DNA of 64,000 nt, taken from NCBI GenBank assembly GCA_018292915.2, contig JACVVK020000393.1:325001-389000 (forward strand), written 5' to 3'. A program made the translations under genes and the position numbers. This document shows positions 43,340 to 56,340 of the stretch, piece after piece. The stretch's first letter is position 1. The number at the start of each line of letters is the position of its first letter. Under the pieces are notes generated by a model, which worked only from the letters and a program-made list of their open reading frames with translations, did not search any database and was not told the DNA's origin. Origin of the DNA: Batillaria attramentaria (lineage: Eukaryota > Mollusca > Gastropoda > Batillariidae).

Positions 43340-43830
43340 GCAAACTATAGACAAGGAGTTCGGCCTTTACAAAATGTGACTTCACGACAACGACCTGATT
43401 TTTGAAAAAGCAAACGCTGAGTACGGAAACTTTCCTGGTGGTACGGGTACGGGTGCTCTAAACGTATAACTACACGGACGTGTGGAGGGGTGGGGGAATG
43501 TGTGGGCTTCACAGCAAAACTGTGGAGGACAGGCCTATCGACCACGACCATGACAACACCCTACATTATGAACAACTGTCGCCACAACAAGCGTCAACAG
43601 TATGTGTGGTTGGGTGGGACGGGTCATCAAGGGTAGTGGGATCCGAAAGTTTATGATCACTTTGATCGAAAACCTGTTTGTGTAGTGCCACTGTAGTTTC
43701 TGCTTCATTTCCTGGTTGGAAATTGCCAGCTTTACACTTAAGAAAGACTCATGTTCGTCCGTTGGGTGTCGTTTAACACCCTTGATAAAGTTTATTCTTT
43801 GCATTGTCCTGCTCAAAATAAATCGCTGAA
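43340..43830 (+). pseudogene. Duplicated coding-like segment, copy 1
   Basis: The region aligns by eye with 44940-45390, from GGCCTATCGACC to a shared GTGTCGTTTAACACCCTTGA end. In this copy the frame is broken by stops. See copy 2. Confidence 0.4.
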
Positions 43831-45049
43831 ACGCGAACATTTTTTTCTCAAGTTATGACGGAAAAGGTGCAGACATTACAACACACAGCTCCAACAGAGG
43901 CCTGAGATCGGTCCTAGTATAGCTGGAAGAAATGGAAAGGCTTAAACGCACTAATAAAGTTCAGTTGCTTGCTTGCTTGCTTGATTGCTTGCTTGCTTGC
44001 TTGATTGACTGATTGATTGACTGATTGATTTCTGTGTTTACTAGGCGTCACAGAGGCCAGCTTGTGTTCGGAATAGTTTCGCTTGTGAGTGCGCCTGTAC
44101 CATCGAAACAGTCCATCTTAATAATGAGTAGAGCTCTGAACGCGAGACACTACCGTCTACAGGCTCTGTGAACCGGCGAAAATTCATATCCTCTTACTCA
44201 GCGCTTGCCCGTGCCACAAGACTAGCCGACTTGATACCGATTCCTGTCACGTAAAGCCTTCTGTTGGTTCAGTGTCAGCCTGTAAGATGCTGTCACTGTG
44301 CAGGTGTCTAAGCTGTATGAGCCAAACACCGCCCAAAAGCTCAGAGCGATCTGTGAGCCTAAAATCTTACAAAATTGTGCCGCGAAGTAAGCATGCAGAA
44401 TAAATAGTCAAGCAGTACTAAACGAAACAGGCGAGACTGGTGTTGCGTTCTGAGTTTTGGCAGAAATATTAATCGCGTGATTCTCACTTTGTTCCTGTTC
44501 TGTTAAAAAGCTCGGGCGGCCACTGTTATTGGGAATACATTTCATTTCCATCCATCTAGAACACAAATACCAAAAAAGTTTGGTAATGTTTAGCGAAAGG
44601 GGAGTTTGCTGGTATGAGCAATCCAAACAGTGCCAAAGAAGGTTTAACTATTGAAATCATGCCCGAACAGCCTCCACGATAAGTGCTACCATATGTATGC
44701 ATGCTAGTGAATACATAGGAGAGTTTGCGCAAGCAGAAAATCATGCTAGGCCCTGTGAATTAATCGAGCCTGTATCAGCCAACCATCTTTGCGTCTGGTC
44801 TTGGTGTCCTTTAGCAGTATTTCTGAATGATTTTAATGGTCGCTATCTGCAGAATCTACGTTTTGTAAATGGTGAGAAAGAGGCAAGTCGTTTTTGAAAG
44901 ACGTTTTTTTAAAGACTTTGGCATAATACTTTCAATGAACTTTGAAAAGAACTCCGGTCGTAAAACATCATTGTCATATCCCACCTGTACAAGACGTTTT
45001 GCATATTGACAAATTTCCATTAGACATCTCTTTAGAGGGTAGGCCTATC

Positions 45050-45330
45050 AACCATGTTACCTGCATGACAAGGACCTCATTCAGGACAGTTGTTGCCACA
45101 ACGAACGCCAACAGGATGTTTGGTTTGATGAAATGGGCCTCGTGTCAAAAGGATCGTGGGATCCGAACTGCTATGGTGACTTTGATAATGAAAACGCGAT
45201 CGTGTTCCGCAGTCCTGTTTGTGCATGCTTTTGGTCTGTGTTCCACACATGTCATTTCATTGTTGAAAGTTGTCAGTTTTACACGCCCGCTTGTCTCGGC
45301 AAAAAAACATTCCCTTTTATTTATCCGTGA
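45050..45330 (+). CDS. Duplicated coding-like segment, copy 2, terminal exon candidate
   Basis: An open frame from about 45053 to the TGA at 45328-45330 includes CYLHDKDLIQDSCCHNERQQ, DVWFDEMGLVSKGSWDPNCY, then a GDFDNENA segment and eight or more Cys. The W-D-P and D-F-D-N-E pattern faintly recalls the long loop of C-type lectins, but this is weak. Upstream exons are not identified. Confidence 0.3.
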
Positions 45331-45846
45331 GTGTCGTTTAACACCCTTGAAATTAAATTAAATTTTTTTGTCCCGCTCAGAACAAATCGTGGGAAAGCTA
45401 AAGATTGAAAAGGCAAGATAGAAAAAGGTTAGCGGAGCACTGAGATCAGTTCAGTGCTTATAGCTGGAAGATCGGGAAACGCTTATGTATGCTTGCAGCA
45501 TAAATAATTAAGCAGACACCATTGATATTGTGTTCTGATTTTTGGAATCAGATGGTGCTAAAGGTGCTAAAGGTGCTAATACCACCATTATTTTGCTCAC
45601 AGATCGGTCTGAGCTGTTTTCGTGCTATCTATCATCACACCACAGACATCTGGACAGTAACAATATCTGTAAGGCACTCAGCCAACAGAAGCGTACTCGA
45701 TGACGAGGCGACCGCACTGAGCTCTCCAATATTTAACGACAGTTGTACAATTTGAATGTTCGATCACTCGCGCAAAGCAAAAACAACATCGTACCGCATT
45801 AAAAGCTGTACTAACCATCAAGATAGTGTATTTCGAGCGTACAGGG

Positions 45847-45938
45847 GGTGGGTGGGTGTTTGGGAGTTTAACGTCCTTTTCCACCACATCAGGGTGATAT
45901 CAAAGACGGGGCAACGAGAAAAAAGGCCAGCACAAATT
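45847..45938 (-). mobile_element. SINE copy lacking its tRNA head
   Basis: The segment matches the body and 3' end of 42822-42998. It is flanked by GAGCGTACAGG on the left (45836-45846) and the same 11 bases on the right (45939-45949), which is a likely target-site duplication. Confidence 0.7.
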
Positions 45939-46240
45939 CGAGCGTACAGGCACACTCACAGGCCAAACTGTTCCAAAACATAAGTTAGCTTAGCAAAGAT
46001 GGAATTGGCCCGTTTAATCGAGTTATTTTCGGCATATACGTTTTGTTCAAGAAGTCGATCCGGTGCATGCTGTTGTAGCTGTCAACACATTTCATCTCCA
46101 TATAACTGGAATGCAAATGCAAAACGAAATTGACAACGCTGAATTCATACGCTGTCTGTTTAAGTGGTAAACAGAGTTTTAGTGAGTCACTTGTTTTTGC
46201 GCCTCATTTTCAAATGAACAACAACAACAACAACAACAAC

Positions 46241-46242
<2 letters not shown>

Positions 46243-46298
<56 letters not shown>
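46243..46298. repeat. (ACA)n-(CA)n microsatellite
   Basis: (AAC)n at 46218-46243 passes directly into (CA)n. Confidence 0.95.
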
Positions 46299-46301
<3 letters not shown>

Positions 46302-46434
46302 GACATGTCCAATCCGAACTGAATCGTGTTCAGTCTTGCGCGGTTTGTTTATTGTAGCGTCCTGGATTCTTTTGTCCTGCAGTTACCCAGAAGTTTGATC
46401 CTGACGGTATGACTAAGCCTTCCCCAGCTGCACC

Positions 46435-46785
46435 TCCACCATCCCCACTTCAGTGTCCCTCCACCATCCCCACTCCAGTGTCCCTCCACCATCCCCACTT
46501 CAGTGTCCCTCCACCATCCCCACTCCAGTGTCCCTCCACCATCCCCACTTCAGTGTCCCTCAATCATCCGCACCCCAGCGTCCCTCCGCCGTCCCCTTTC
46601 CAGTGTCCCTCCACCATCCCCACTCCAGTGTCCCTCCATCATCCTCACTCCAGCGTCCCTCCACCATCCCCACTCCAGTGTCCCTCCACCATCCCCACTT
46701 CAGTGTCCCTCCACCATCCTCACTCCAGTGTCCCTCCACCGTCCCCTCTCCAGTGTCCCTCCATCATGCCTACTCCAGCACCCCT
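46435..46785. repeat. 25-bp minisatellite, about 14 copies
   Basis: The unit TCCCTCCACCATCCCCACTC plus five bases repeats about 14 times with scattered changes. Because 25 is not a multiple of three and no stop lies in the unit, all three plus frames stay open and give Pro/Ser/His-rich repeats. This explains the long open frames; there is no other sign of a gene. Confidence 0.9.
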
Positions 46786-47214
46786 CTACCCCACCCGTGT
46801 CTGCATGCAGCTCTCGCTCGCTCAACCTCTCCTTGTGCGTGAACGGGCGGGTAACGTTGTCGTGCCAGTCGCAGCCCGCCGACGAATCATGTCAGTGGCC
46901 CTCTTTGTGTCGTGCCAAGTTCCTAGGGACAACCAGACAAACATACAAACATGTATTGTCTCTTCGGTAGTCGTTTTGTTCCCGTTTGTGTGGTTCCCTC
47001 ACGATACTGAGGTGGGATTACATATTTAGGTTAACTGTCTTTTAGGACTGCCAAGGTGACATGAAGGACAAGCAGTACAGCCCGGCTGGGTGACACTGAG
47101 GTACGATTCGACGTGTGCAAAGATTAAGTTCGTTCGGACTCGGGCCAGTTTCAGTTTGGTGCCAGCTACAGACAGAATTACGAAACAGAATGAAACTGAA
47201 CGCCTGATTTGAAT

Positions 47215-47852
<638 letters not shown>

Positions 47853-48224
47853 TAGTTTAAACATAAAAACCCAACAACAACAACAGAACAACTAAAAACA
47901 CCACTCAGTCTCAAAATCCCAAATATAGTGAGTACAACACAGGCCAAGTGCTACTAGTTGTATTACAAAGTCACTGACATCCCTCGGAGTGCTTTTGGGT
48001 GACAAATAATCCATTGTAAATGTATCGTCGATATCTTTTCATTAAAAAAAAAATTGTTTATACCATACTTATACTCAATCTTTTCTCCTTACATCATAGT
48101 TTTACTTCTTTCCTCGCTAAAAGAAATCCAGGTGACGGTGAATTCCACCTCGCACACGGTGCTGATAACATTGGGAAATTGTTGTACAGCGATTATTCTA
48201 TTCCAACAGCTGTAGGCGCTTTTC

Positions 48225-48225
<1 letters not shown>

Positions 48226-48303
<78 letters not shown>

Positions 48304-48669
48304 CAAACTTTACATCTCAGACATGAAAATGAAGTCTCTGAAGCTCTGCGACAAAGAGAGGCAAATGAATTTCTGCACCGTCAAGTACTAATTCTCTGTC
48401 CTGACCTAAAGGAGCGACAGACAAGGGAGACTACATAGAGAAGAGTCTAGAGTTAAAGAAGTGAAAGATTGTGCCCCTTGTTTAGAAGTCGCGGCCTCCC
48501 TGCTAGTAGACCTAATGGTAGCGGCTTCGAATGGTAAGGTAAGTGTAGATTTGATTTCAGCAATCGAATTGAAACAAAAGCAATAGCAACAGCAGCAGCA
48601 GCCGCAACATCAACAACAGCAACAAAATCATGGTGACAGTATCGCGGCTGTCAGTCGGACTGACCGCGC

Positions 48670-48735
<66 letters not shown>
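48226..48735. repeat. (CA)n and (GT)n microsatellites
   Basis: (CA)n at 48226-48300 and (GT)n with a CG-rich start at 48664-48735. The bases between hold a CAG-rich stretch at 48585-48630 but no recognised gene. Confidence 0.9.
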
Positions 48736-48737
<2 letters not shown>

Positions 48738-48739
48738 AA

Positions 48740-49755
48740 TTTAATTTTTTTTTATTTTTAGGTTGTCATGATTTTCTTTATCAAACAATCTTCAACTGTC
48801 GCCACAAAACCAGTTACAGTGTACAAACTACGATTATTTCCCCTGGACCGACGTCTAATTGAATGAAAGTAAAAAGTGTAAGAGTTAGCAGTTGCCTCCC
48901 CTAGACCGTTCAGATGAGGTGCCATAATTATCTGGCATTTAATCAGCTTGTGCAAAGACAAAAATCTCTGGTTTCGATCCGGTTATTACTTCTTGAATAT
49001 ACTGCTAGCAGGAATGCTGATATCATATGCGATGCAGACATTAAAGTATTACTTGAACTTGTATCAGGACCGTTAGCATTATTATTTTATTATTGGTTAC
49101 TGCCCAGGTAGGCAGCTTCAGTTTCCATTCCATATTTCTGAACAAACTCTGTAGTTTGCGACGTGCGTTTCCTTTCGCGTCGAACCTGCTTTCCGGTGCT
49201 TACGGTGAATCGAGATTGCATGATTTGTCTTTTCATGCGGTTGACGTATTGTGTAATTTGGGAAGGAAAATACAGAGTAGCGCAAAATGTGACACGTGCC
49301 TTCTTCTGTTGCAAAGGCTTTTAGTGCATGCGCTAGAAGACACCTGGAGTAATGACTGCATACGCCTAGATAGTCGGATTTTGCACGGTTTTGCAAGGTA
49401 GTTACTCGGAGACAGGAACTGACGCTTCATGCAATTAAAGCATAGCTGTGATGTCACTTATAGCGTGTGAAGTTTTGGGTGCATGTAACCCGCGAAGATT
49501 GTGCAGATGGCAAACTATAGTTCGGGAATATGGCTGAATTTAGCATAGAATAGTGAAATAAGGTATCAAAATTAGCACACGCACTCCTGCTCAGTGGTCT
49601 TGAATTGAAATATTAATTTTAGAGAAAGGTCAGCTACTGACTGACTAATGTAACCCCTCGAAGATTTGTCTGAGACTTGATAATTTACGTTTGTCAGATT
49701 AAGTCTAATATTGATTTCTGTCAGCTTTCTTTCACGAAAACTCTAATATTGGTTT
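48740..49755. other. Unassigned stretch
   Basis: No module exon, repeat or recognised coding sequence is seen. Confidence 0.35.
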
Positions 49756-49759
49756 CACG

Positions 49760-49884
<125 letters not shown>

Positions 49885-49974
49885 ACCCCGTATGTGCTTT
49901 GCGTCTAAGTTTTATTCGGAAAACACAGAAAAAGGTGAAGAGTTAAATTGTAAAATATCCATAAAACACAGTGT

Positions 49975-51597
49975 GAACGTTCCAAGTACGCTTGAGAATG
50001 AAGTAGCTGGAGCAACACTGATTTATCCGAAACTCATGCATCAGGAGACTCGTGGAAAACAAGCCATCGACTGAACTCCACCCAAGCTCAGCAAAATGTG
50101 TCCCTCAGAAAAGCAAATCATGATCGAGTTATTGAAAAAGATGAACTGTTTGAATTTTTGAAACAGGAGACACGTACTGCCTTCACCTGCATTTCAAGAA
50201 CTCAAACGTCCATCGTTTCGCGCAGACAGGACGAAGAATTAGCAATTACAAGATCTGGAGGGCGATATGACAACATGTATGCACCAACACTGACATTAAA
50301 TATTTCATTCACCGTTTGGAATTGCGGATCACAGACAGCTGACACAGGCAGAAGAAAAGACAACTGAGTGGTCTAGAATCAAGGAAAACAGAAAAGAAAC
50401 AGGTGTCAGCTAGCATATAGAATATCAGTGTTCGCGATCATGTCATCCTTCGCCTATGATATCACATCAGATGCTACCGCTGCCCGTAGATTAATACATT
50501 TTGGGATAAGCTGTTCATTCATATGATTTAAAAAAAAAAAATTGTATCATAATTATTATTTAGATTTCCTTTCATATCTGGACGAAATTAAAAGCGATGA
50601 ATGAAGTAGGGTTAAGTTTTCTTTCACTAACCAGTAGTACATATACATGTTTCAGATCACATAATTACACGGAAACCCAGTGTCTGCTTCACGTGCACCT
50701 TTTTTTGGTTGTAAAATACAGGTAAATATGATTGATATTACTGGTTTCAAAACTGATGAACTTAGACTAACAAGATCGATAAAGAATATTGTGTGCAAAA
50801 TCTTTCATTTTGTAATTGTCAAAAACAAGAACAGCCGAGTATCTGGTGGAATAGTGACAGACAAATATAAATTCTAATCAAGCAAAACGACTAAAAAAAA
50901 ACTGACTTATGGTTGCATAAACATTTCAGGAACATATTCTGCCGCTATTTGAACTGGTTTTAAAATGCACAAAACTGGAATTTTTTCCTGTCAAAATTGA
51001 ATGAGGGAGACTCCAATCAAACTGGGGTGTGACGGAAATGTAGACCTGTTTTTGTATACCTAATATCTTCCGAAAGAAAACACAGCCTGTATAGTTTATG
51101 CAAACATTGTAATTGTAAATCGTGATTCCTTGGACGGATGCAGAAGTCGTGCGGACAGAGAAATGTGGGAGCGAGGCTGAAGCAACAAAGAGTCAGTACG
51201 TAGGTAAACCGGTCTTTGTCATCAGAAAGTTTGCGTGAAACTATAGATGTTGGAGAAAACATTCACTTTATTGTTTTTCAATGGTCGCTGACAGGTTTGC
51301 TAGTTTCCTCATAGGTTTTGTTTCTGCCTTGGCCTTTTCGCGCTTTGCATTGTACTCGACTTTGTATTGCATTGTACTTTGCTTTCACTGGGATTTCATC
51401 AAAATGGTCTTTTTCAAAAGTAGGTCGTTATCATTTTCTGTCTGATTCCCATCCCCTTCCCCTGCTCTTTCCCGCATCTATCATTTCAGTAAACTGTAAC
51501 TATTAATTTCTTTCAATGGAGGTATAACCAACATCATCAAACTTTCTAAGACCGCCTGCACTAATTCCCACTACTTCATAGAGAGTCCGGTAGGAGC
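49975..51597. repeat. 3' flank of gene 2, copy of the gene 1 flank
   Basis: Up to about 51160 the stretch is homologous to 715-1760 in the same order and orientation. A minus-strand AATAAA at 51267-51272, about 330 bases past the gene 2 stop, is a candidate poly(A) signal. Short open frames in both copies are not conserved as protein. Confidence 0.65.
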
Positions 51598-51668
51598 TCA
51601 CAGGAAGCGTGACGCCACGAGGGCAGCGATCAGCAGGACAATGGACCCAGCCAGACCCGCCACTCCAG
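51598..51668 (-). CDS. Gene 2 exon 5: hydrophobic C-terminus
   Basis: Acceptor CTAG, then GVAGLAGSIVLLIAALVASR, FL and TGA. There is no residue after the hydrophobic run that could form a cytoplasmic tail. Close homolog of gene 1 exon 11. Confidence 0.8.
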
Positions 51669-51835
51669 CTAGATGGAAAAAGAAAAATAGTACTGACTGA
51701 GCTTTCTATTAATTATCTGATGCAGATCTTTCGCGTAAAATAGCTTCTCACATGTATACAGTCGTTTAAACCACACAAAAAGAGGGCCCGAGAGATATAC
51801 GCGGATTCCGCCGGGGCCAGAGTAAAGTGTCAAAA

Positions 51836-51866
<31 letters not shown>

Positions 51867-51903
51867 CGTGTGTGTGTGTGTGTGCGTATGCGTGCGCGTG
51901 CGC

Positions 51904-51950
<47 letters not shown>

Positions 51951-54320
51951 TAACACATGGTAAAATGTAAATACCGTAGAACTTTTCGGCGCTGTAGCCC
52001 ATCTGTACAATAATCTAAGTCCGAAAAGAGCTATAGACAAGATAGAGAGAAAGATAAACAAAACTTACAGCACTTGGTGTTATCGGCGCTGGGGGTCTTG
52101 CCGTCCGGACAACCACACACCAGAGTTCCCGTGGCTGGGCAAGCCGCAGCGGTCTCCACACACTCATCTGTACTGGATGCAGTGCAGGACTGTCCGATGT
52201 TATTCACTGTAACATTTTATTCAATGGACAATTGTTATTCATCGCTCAATGTAACAGAATGTGCAGCTGTAGCATAAGTGAGCAGCGGATACCTCCCAGT
52301 CTAGCGGAACTGCAGCTGGAGCGTAAGCAAGCAGCAGACATCGCTAAATGGAATGAAATTGCAACCAAGCCTAACTAGCGGCAGACATGGTTGGGTGTCA
52401 AGAAAAGCAGACGTATCCAAATTTGCAGCGAACATCATGGGCTGTCGAGGAATAGCAGATGTAGCACACGTAAGCAGTGGACATCACCATCAAGGGATAG
52501 CAGGCGCAGCAGAATTTTGCAGCGGACATCGCTCGATGTCAGGTCAAGGAACAGAAGCTTGCATCGCATATTCTGCTGCCACGGCGTAAGAGATGTCATT
52601 TTCTCCTGCAGATGCAGGCACAGTATCAGGGCTCATTAGTTGGCAGCCGATATGGCTGGCGTGGCTTTGAGGCAGGCAGCTTTTGGCAAAGCATGGTGGC
52701 AGACATCAACAAGATAAGTAGCAACGGCAGGCAGGTTTTTTCTTTCTTTTAAAGCAGCATTTTTGCAGGCAGGGATAGCATTCATGGTAAGTAGTGATAG
52801 CATGTTGACGGGCTGCAAAGGCATTAGTAGCCAAAAAGCACACACTTTGCACTGACAGGTAGTGATAGAACTGTTGGCAGGCAGCGACTATTGCGGGCAG
52901 CATGGCAGGCGGCCATAGCATTTTTGTAAGCAGCAATAAGTATGCACGGACGTCAAAAATGTCAAAGGGCACTGCCACTGCAGCAGATATAAAAGGATGT
53001 CAAGCAAATGCTGTCGTCTACAACTGTTCACGTGCAGATGCGACACAGAAGATGCATGAAAGGCGACAAAACCCTGCGAGAATTAAAGCACATGGCTGAT
53101 ACCAACACGCGCACTCTGCTGGGAAGCAACAGTATGAGTACAGGCTTAGCTACTGTATGAATTAAAATGTTGCGTAAGAAGCAGAGGCTTTCTTATGGCA
53201 TCGTCTGACCACTATCTGCACTGACTGACTGGCCATTGCTGGGCAAAACCATTCATATCAACGAAAAGTCGGCATAAGCTGTTTAAAAAAAGGGGGGTGG
53301 GGGGGGGGATTGGACATGAGAGCAAAGCATTCTGAGACTGATACTGGATCAGTATTAGAAGCGCCCATTTCGCTGTATACACACTGTTTTGTTCCACTCA
53401 CAAAGACTTTCATAAAAATAAATGACATTTTCGCATCAGCCGGTTTTCTCTTTTTTGTTCGAATTCTTCAACGAACATCAGCCTTCTTGGTATATAGAGG
53501 GTGGCTTTGACAAAAAGGGAAAGAGAGGAATTATGCCCAGTCAAGTTGTTGCGACATACCAGCTTGGTACAGCCCTTGAGAAACAGTTTGAGGCTCGTCA
53601 TTTACAAGTTGAGGTTACGAAGATCAAGTATGAACGTATATTAATCCTAATTTCAAATCTGAACTGAATAATCCCTCCTCTATGCTATGAGTAGTATGAA
53701 CATGGTCAATGAACTGTACATGTATGCGAATATTTCTGCTTGTCTAACTCATATCCAAACAGGGCACTTATTTCCGAAAGTTTTATGTTACGCTGCGTAG
53801 TTCTATATATGAATTCAGCGCTAAATTTCCCAAACCGGTGTCACATTTCTGCAATGCCACAAAAAGTGTTCCACATAGTCAACTCTGGGGGCAGAGGGAA
53901 AAAAAAGAAAACTAAATCAAAACATATACAAACTATTTACATACACACTGAAGTGCCTGCTTTTACACCCGTATGTACTAATATGTACTCACAACCACGA
54001 AAACTCCTGAAAACTTACAGCACTTGGTGTTGTCGGCACTGGGGGATTTGTTAGCGGGACAACCACACTCCAGAGTTCCTGATGCTGGGCAAGAGTCAGC
54101 ACTCGCCACACACTCATCAGAAGTGGACGCAGTGCAGGCGTGTCCGATCTTTGCCACTGCAAGAAAGTAATCATCTTAACGGTCTGTTCTATCATTTTTT
54201 TTAAGCACTATCGATTTTATTACATAGCTACACAGTGAGTACTTGCAACGTAAAATGTATTTCTGATTCCACGCTAGTTCATCCTACCACCCCCCCCCCC
54301 CTCCCACACACCCCGGCACG

Positions 54321-54363
<43 letters not shown>

Positions 54364-55380
54364 GTACGTATACGTACATGCATACATATATAGATACGTT
54401 TGTTTCATTTGTTTAATTGTATCAATCAAAAACGAAGTAGATCTGTACACCCGCGTCATGAATGTCCGTGTACTTACGGCACACATTGTTCACACACGTC
54501 AAGCCATCATCACATGTGGCGCCGCCGGAGCAGTCACCCTTGACAGCCACAGCATCAACTGCAAAAATGGGGAAAATCATAACGCATAACCCGCCATTCG
54601 CAGACGTGCCTTTCCACGCTTGGAGCCTGAATGGGCAGAGCTTGTCTATAAACAGCACATGCACGTGACAATAGAATGTAAACATGCCGACACACAAGAG
54701 ACAGTGACGCCAGCGAAGGGCGTATTTTGGAATCGTGACATAGAAAAGGGCGTAAGTTGCGTCATTCTGCGTTCTCTTTGCTGGGCCCGCTTCTTTGTTT
54801 TAGTACACATATAGACTCTCGCCTTGTTTAGTTGAAATTCTAACCGGTTCTTAGCTTTGATAGTCGACAGAGGCCTCAAAACTGATTTTTGACGTTGGAT
54901 AAGTTGGAAGCCTGGGGTGGAGCCCGCATCAGTGTGGACTATCAAATTCGTACCTTGTTTTATTGCTCAGCAACTTTAGGAAAACAAAACAAAACCAAAC
55001 CAAACCAAAAAAAAAAGTTCCTTTGTTGTGACCCTGTCAAACATTTGAAAGGATTTGATTCCGGCCTTTTTTTTTTTTTTTTTAGTGCTTTGTTATATTC
55101 CTTCTCAACCTGAAGCAGAACTACACGAACATGACACATCTTGGAAATCTGGTACAGGTGTGCTAGAAAAATTTTCGTTAAATACTCCGTTCCGCGCGAT
55201 CATTTTTTGTTTGTTTGTTTTCTGTTCAAGACCCCAAATAAGACCACAAACTGGGATTGTCGAGTGCCATATAATGCCCCTCACATCGTGAGCTTTAAGC
55301 ATTAACAGCCGCTGGCAAACATTTGTCTCACCTGACACGCAAAGAAGCGCTAGCAGACATGCCACGACAGCCGTCTTCAT
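51598..55380 (-). CDS. Gene 2: small secreted or GPI-type protein with EB-like Cys modules (5 exons)
   Basis: Exons in transcript order are 55332-55380, 54478-54558, 54019-54156, 52069-52206 and 51598-51668. All junctions have GT/AG and phase 1, giving 477 bases (158 residues). Visible parts are a signal peptide, one four-Cys module, two six-Cys EB-like modules from twin 138-base exons, and a C-terminal hydrophobic tail that ends at the stop. Small residues (SGVAG) before an uninterrupted hydrophobic terminus are typical of a GPI-anchor signal, so a cell-surface location is inferred. It is the simpler paralog of gene 1; promoter and 3' flank are homologous. A TATA box and CCAAT box precede it. 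The ligand and role are unknown. Confidence 0.8.
51837..51945. repeat. Imperfect (GT)n microsatellite
   Basis: A (GT)n tract with several GC and TATGC interruptions in the last intron of gene 2. Confidence 0.95.
52069..52206 (-). CDS. Gene 2 exon 4: six-Cys EB-like module
   Basis: The 138-base phase 1-1 exon has acceptor TTACAG and donor GTAAGT. It begins NNIGQSCTASSTDECVETAA and ends GKTPSADNTKC. Cys spacing is x7, x6, x7, x1, x12. It is a tandem twin of exon 3 at 54019-54156, with the same length and the same donor context. Confidence 0.85.
52280..53100. repeat. Degenerate repeat array in gene 2 intron 3
   Basis: Variants of GCAGCGGACATCGC and AGCAGACAT recur irregularly about every 35-70 bases. 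It looks like an old, diverged tandem array. It covers much of the intron between exons 3 and 4. Confidence 0.5.
53422..53667 (+). CDS. Open frame antisense in gene 2 intron 3, unassigned
   Basis: An 81-codon frame includes GKRGIMPSQVVATYQLGTAL and EKQFEARHLQVEVTKIKYER. Its composition looks protein-like, unlike the surrounding repeats, but no family is recognised. It may be a fragment of a mobile element or chance. Confidence 0.25.
   Translation: MTFSHQPVFSFLFEFFNEHQPSWYIEGGFDKKGKRGIMPSQVVATYQLGTALEKQFEARHLQVEVTKIKYERILILISNLN
54019..54156 (-). CDS. Gene 2 exon 3: six-Cys EB-like module
   Basis: The 138-base phase 1-1 exon has acceptor TTGCAG-type CTGCAG... and donor GTAAGT. It begins AKIGHACTASTSDECVASAD and ends KSPSADNTKC, with Cys spacing x7, x6, x7, x1, x12. 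Twin of exon 4. Confidence 0.85.
54288..54361. repeat. C-run and (CA)n microsatellite
   Basis: A C-run at 54290-54301 and (CA)n at about 54320-54361 in gene 2 intron 2. Confidence 0.9.
54478..54558 (-). CDS. Gene 2 exon 2: four-Cys module
   Basis: The 81-base phase 1-1 exon has acceptor TTGCAG and donor GTAAGT. It reads DAVAVKGDCSGGATCDDGLT then CVNNVC, with Cys spacing x5, x5, x4. This matches the core of the four-Cys modules of gene 1. Confidence 0.85.
55332..55380 (-). CDS. Gene 2 exon 1: signal peptide
   Basis: The ATG at 55378-55380 opens MKTAVVACLLALLCVS, and the donor GTGAGA gives phase 1. The hydrophobic core and small residues near the end are typical of a signal peptide. It aligns with gene 1 exon 1. 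Confidence 0.88.
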
Positions 55381-55514
55381 ACTTGGTTGTTTTACTGTCA
55401 CTGGCTTGGACGCGTTGCCGCTTGTGTGTTTATTCACGTCTGTCTGGCGGACAGCAACTGACGCTCGCACGGCTTCGAATACGATATGTGGCGTCGAAAA
55501 CTGACCTACAACCC

Positions 55515-55557
55515 CTTATATATTCATATGTTCTCTGTCGGTGCGAATGGTGATTGG
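55515..55557 (-). promoter_or_regulatory. Gene 2 core promoter: TATA and CCAAT boxes
   Basis: On the minus strand TATATAAG lies at 55515-55522, about 135 bases before the ATG. CCAAT lies at 55553-55557, 30 bases further upstream. Gene 1 has the same pair with the same spacing. Confidence 0.75.
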
Positions 55558-55659
55558 CTGTTAATGCGTTCGGGTGGTTTAGAAACCCCTCCCCAGTGGT
55601 CGTCAACGCACAACGCTCAATGAAATACGGTTGGCAGTCATTTCGTGGTGGTCTCATTT

Positions 55660-55765
55660 TGCATATGAATAATTTTGGACAGTCTCACACAGCAGGTCGT
55701 TGCCTGGAAACTCAATGGTGTGATAACAGAAACAGACTGGTTGTGCAATACCTGCTCCAATGAAG
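55660..55765 (-). promoter_or_regulatory. Conserved upstream promoter segment of gene 2
   Basis: It includes GGTCGTTGCCTGGAAACTC and GGTTGTGCAATACCTGCTCC, and matches 21935-22055 and 26350-26448. Confidence 0.5.
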
Positions 55766-55982
55766 GATGCGTGATCAGACACGAAAGGATGAGCTCTCTC
55801 TCTCTCTCTCAAAAGCGCTCCACTAAATTCAAACGCGAGCGCAAACCGGCTCAGATCGGTAGTTCGCCGGGCGAAGAAATCAATAGTTGTTCGGCTTATT
55901 ATACAGGACGAAGACGCGCCCTTACTCTGACGCGCTAAAGGGTGGATATTGGATAAACGCCCTTGTTTTGTGATACGCGGGG

Positions 55983-56153
55983 GCTGGTGGGTGTTTGGGA
56001 GGTTAACGTCCTTTTCCACAACGAAAGGGTGATATCAAGTAAGGGACAACGAGAAAAAGGCCAGTACAAATATTTGGCCCCAGGTGGGATTCGAACTCAT
56101 GACCCGAGCACTGAGAGTCCAACGCTCTACCATTCGGCTTTCCCGGCTTCCCT
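55983..56153 (-). mobile_element. tRNA-derived SINE, full copy
   Basis: The minus strand shows a tRNA-like head with B box GAGTTCGAATCC (56087-56098), an A-box-like CCGAATGGTAGAG and the same body and GGACGTTAACC end as the copy at 42822-42998. The B box is close to the consensus for RNA polymerase III. Confidence 0.75.
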
Positions 56154-56273
56154 TTGTGATACGCTGGGTGGTGATACCTACGTGTGATACGTAGGTAAAA
56201 ACACACTAGCTTGCTATTTACGCTTGTTGGCTCCCTTGTGTAACAATGGGAGTCTATGTAATAGCCCTCCGTC

Positions 56274-56276
<3 letters not shown>

Positions 56277-56340
<64 letters not shown>

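Noticed and set aside
46409..47029. 206-codon Pro/Ser/His-rich open frame
   Set aside because: The 25-bp minisatellite is open in every plus frame, so the length is a by-product of repeat structure. No start context, splice signal or domain supports a gene.
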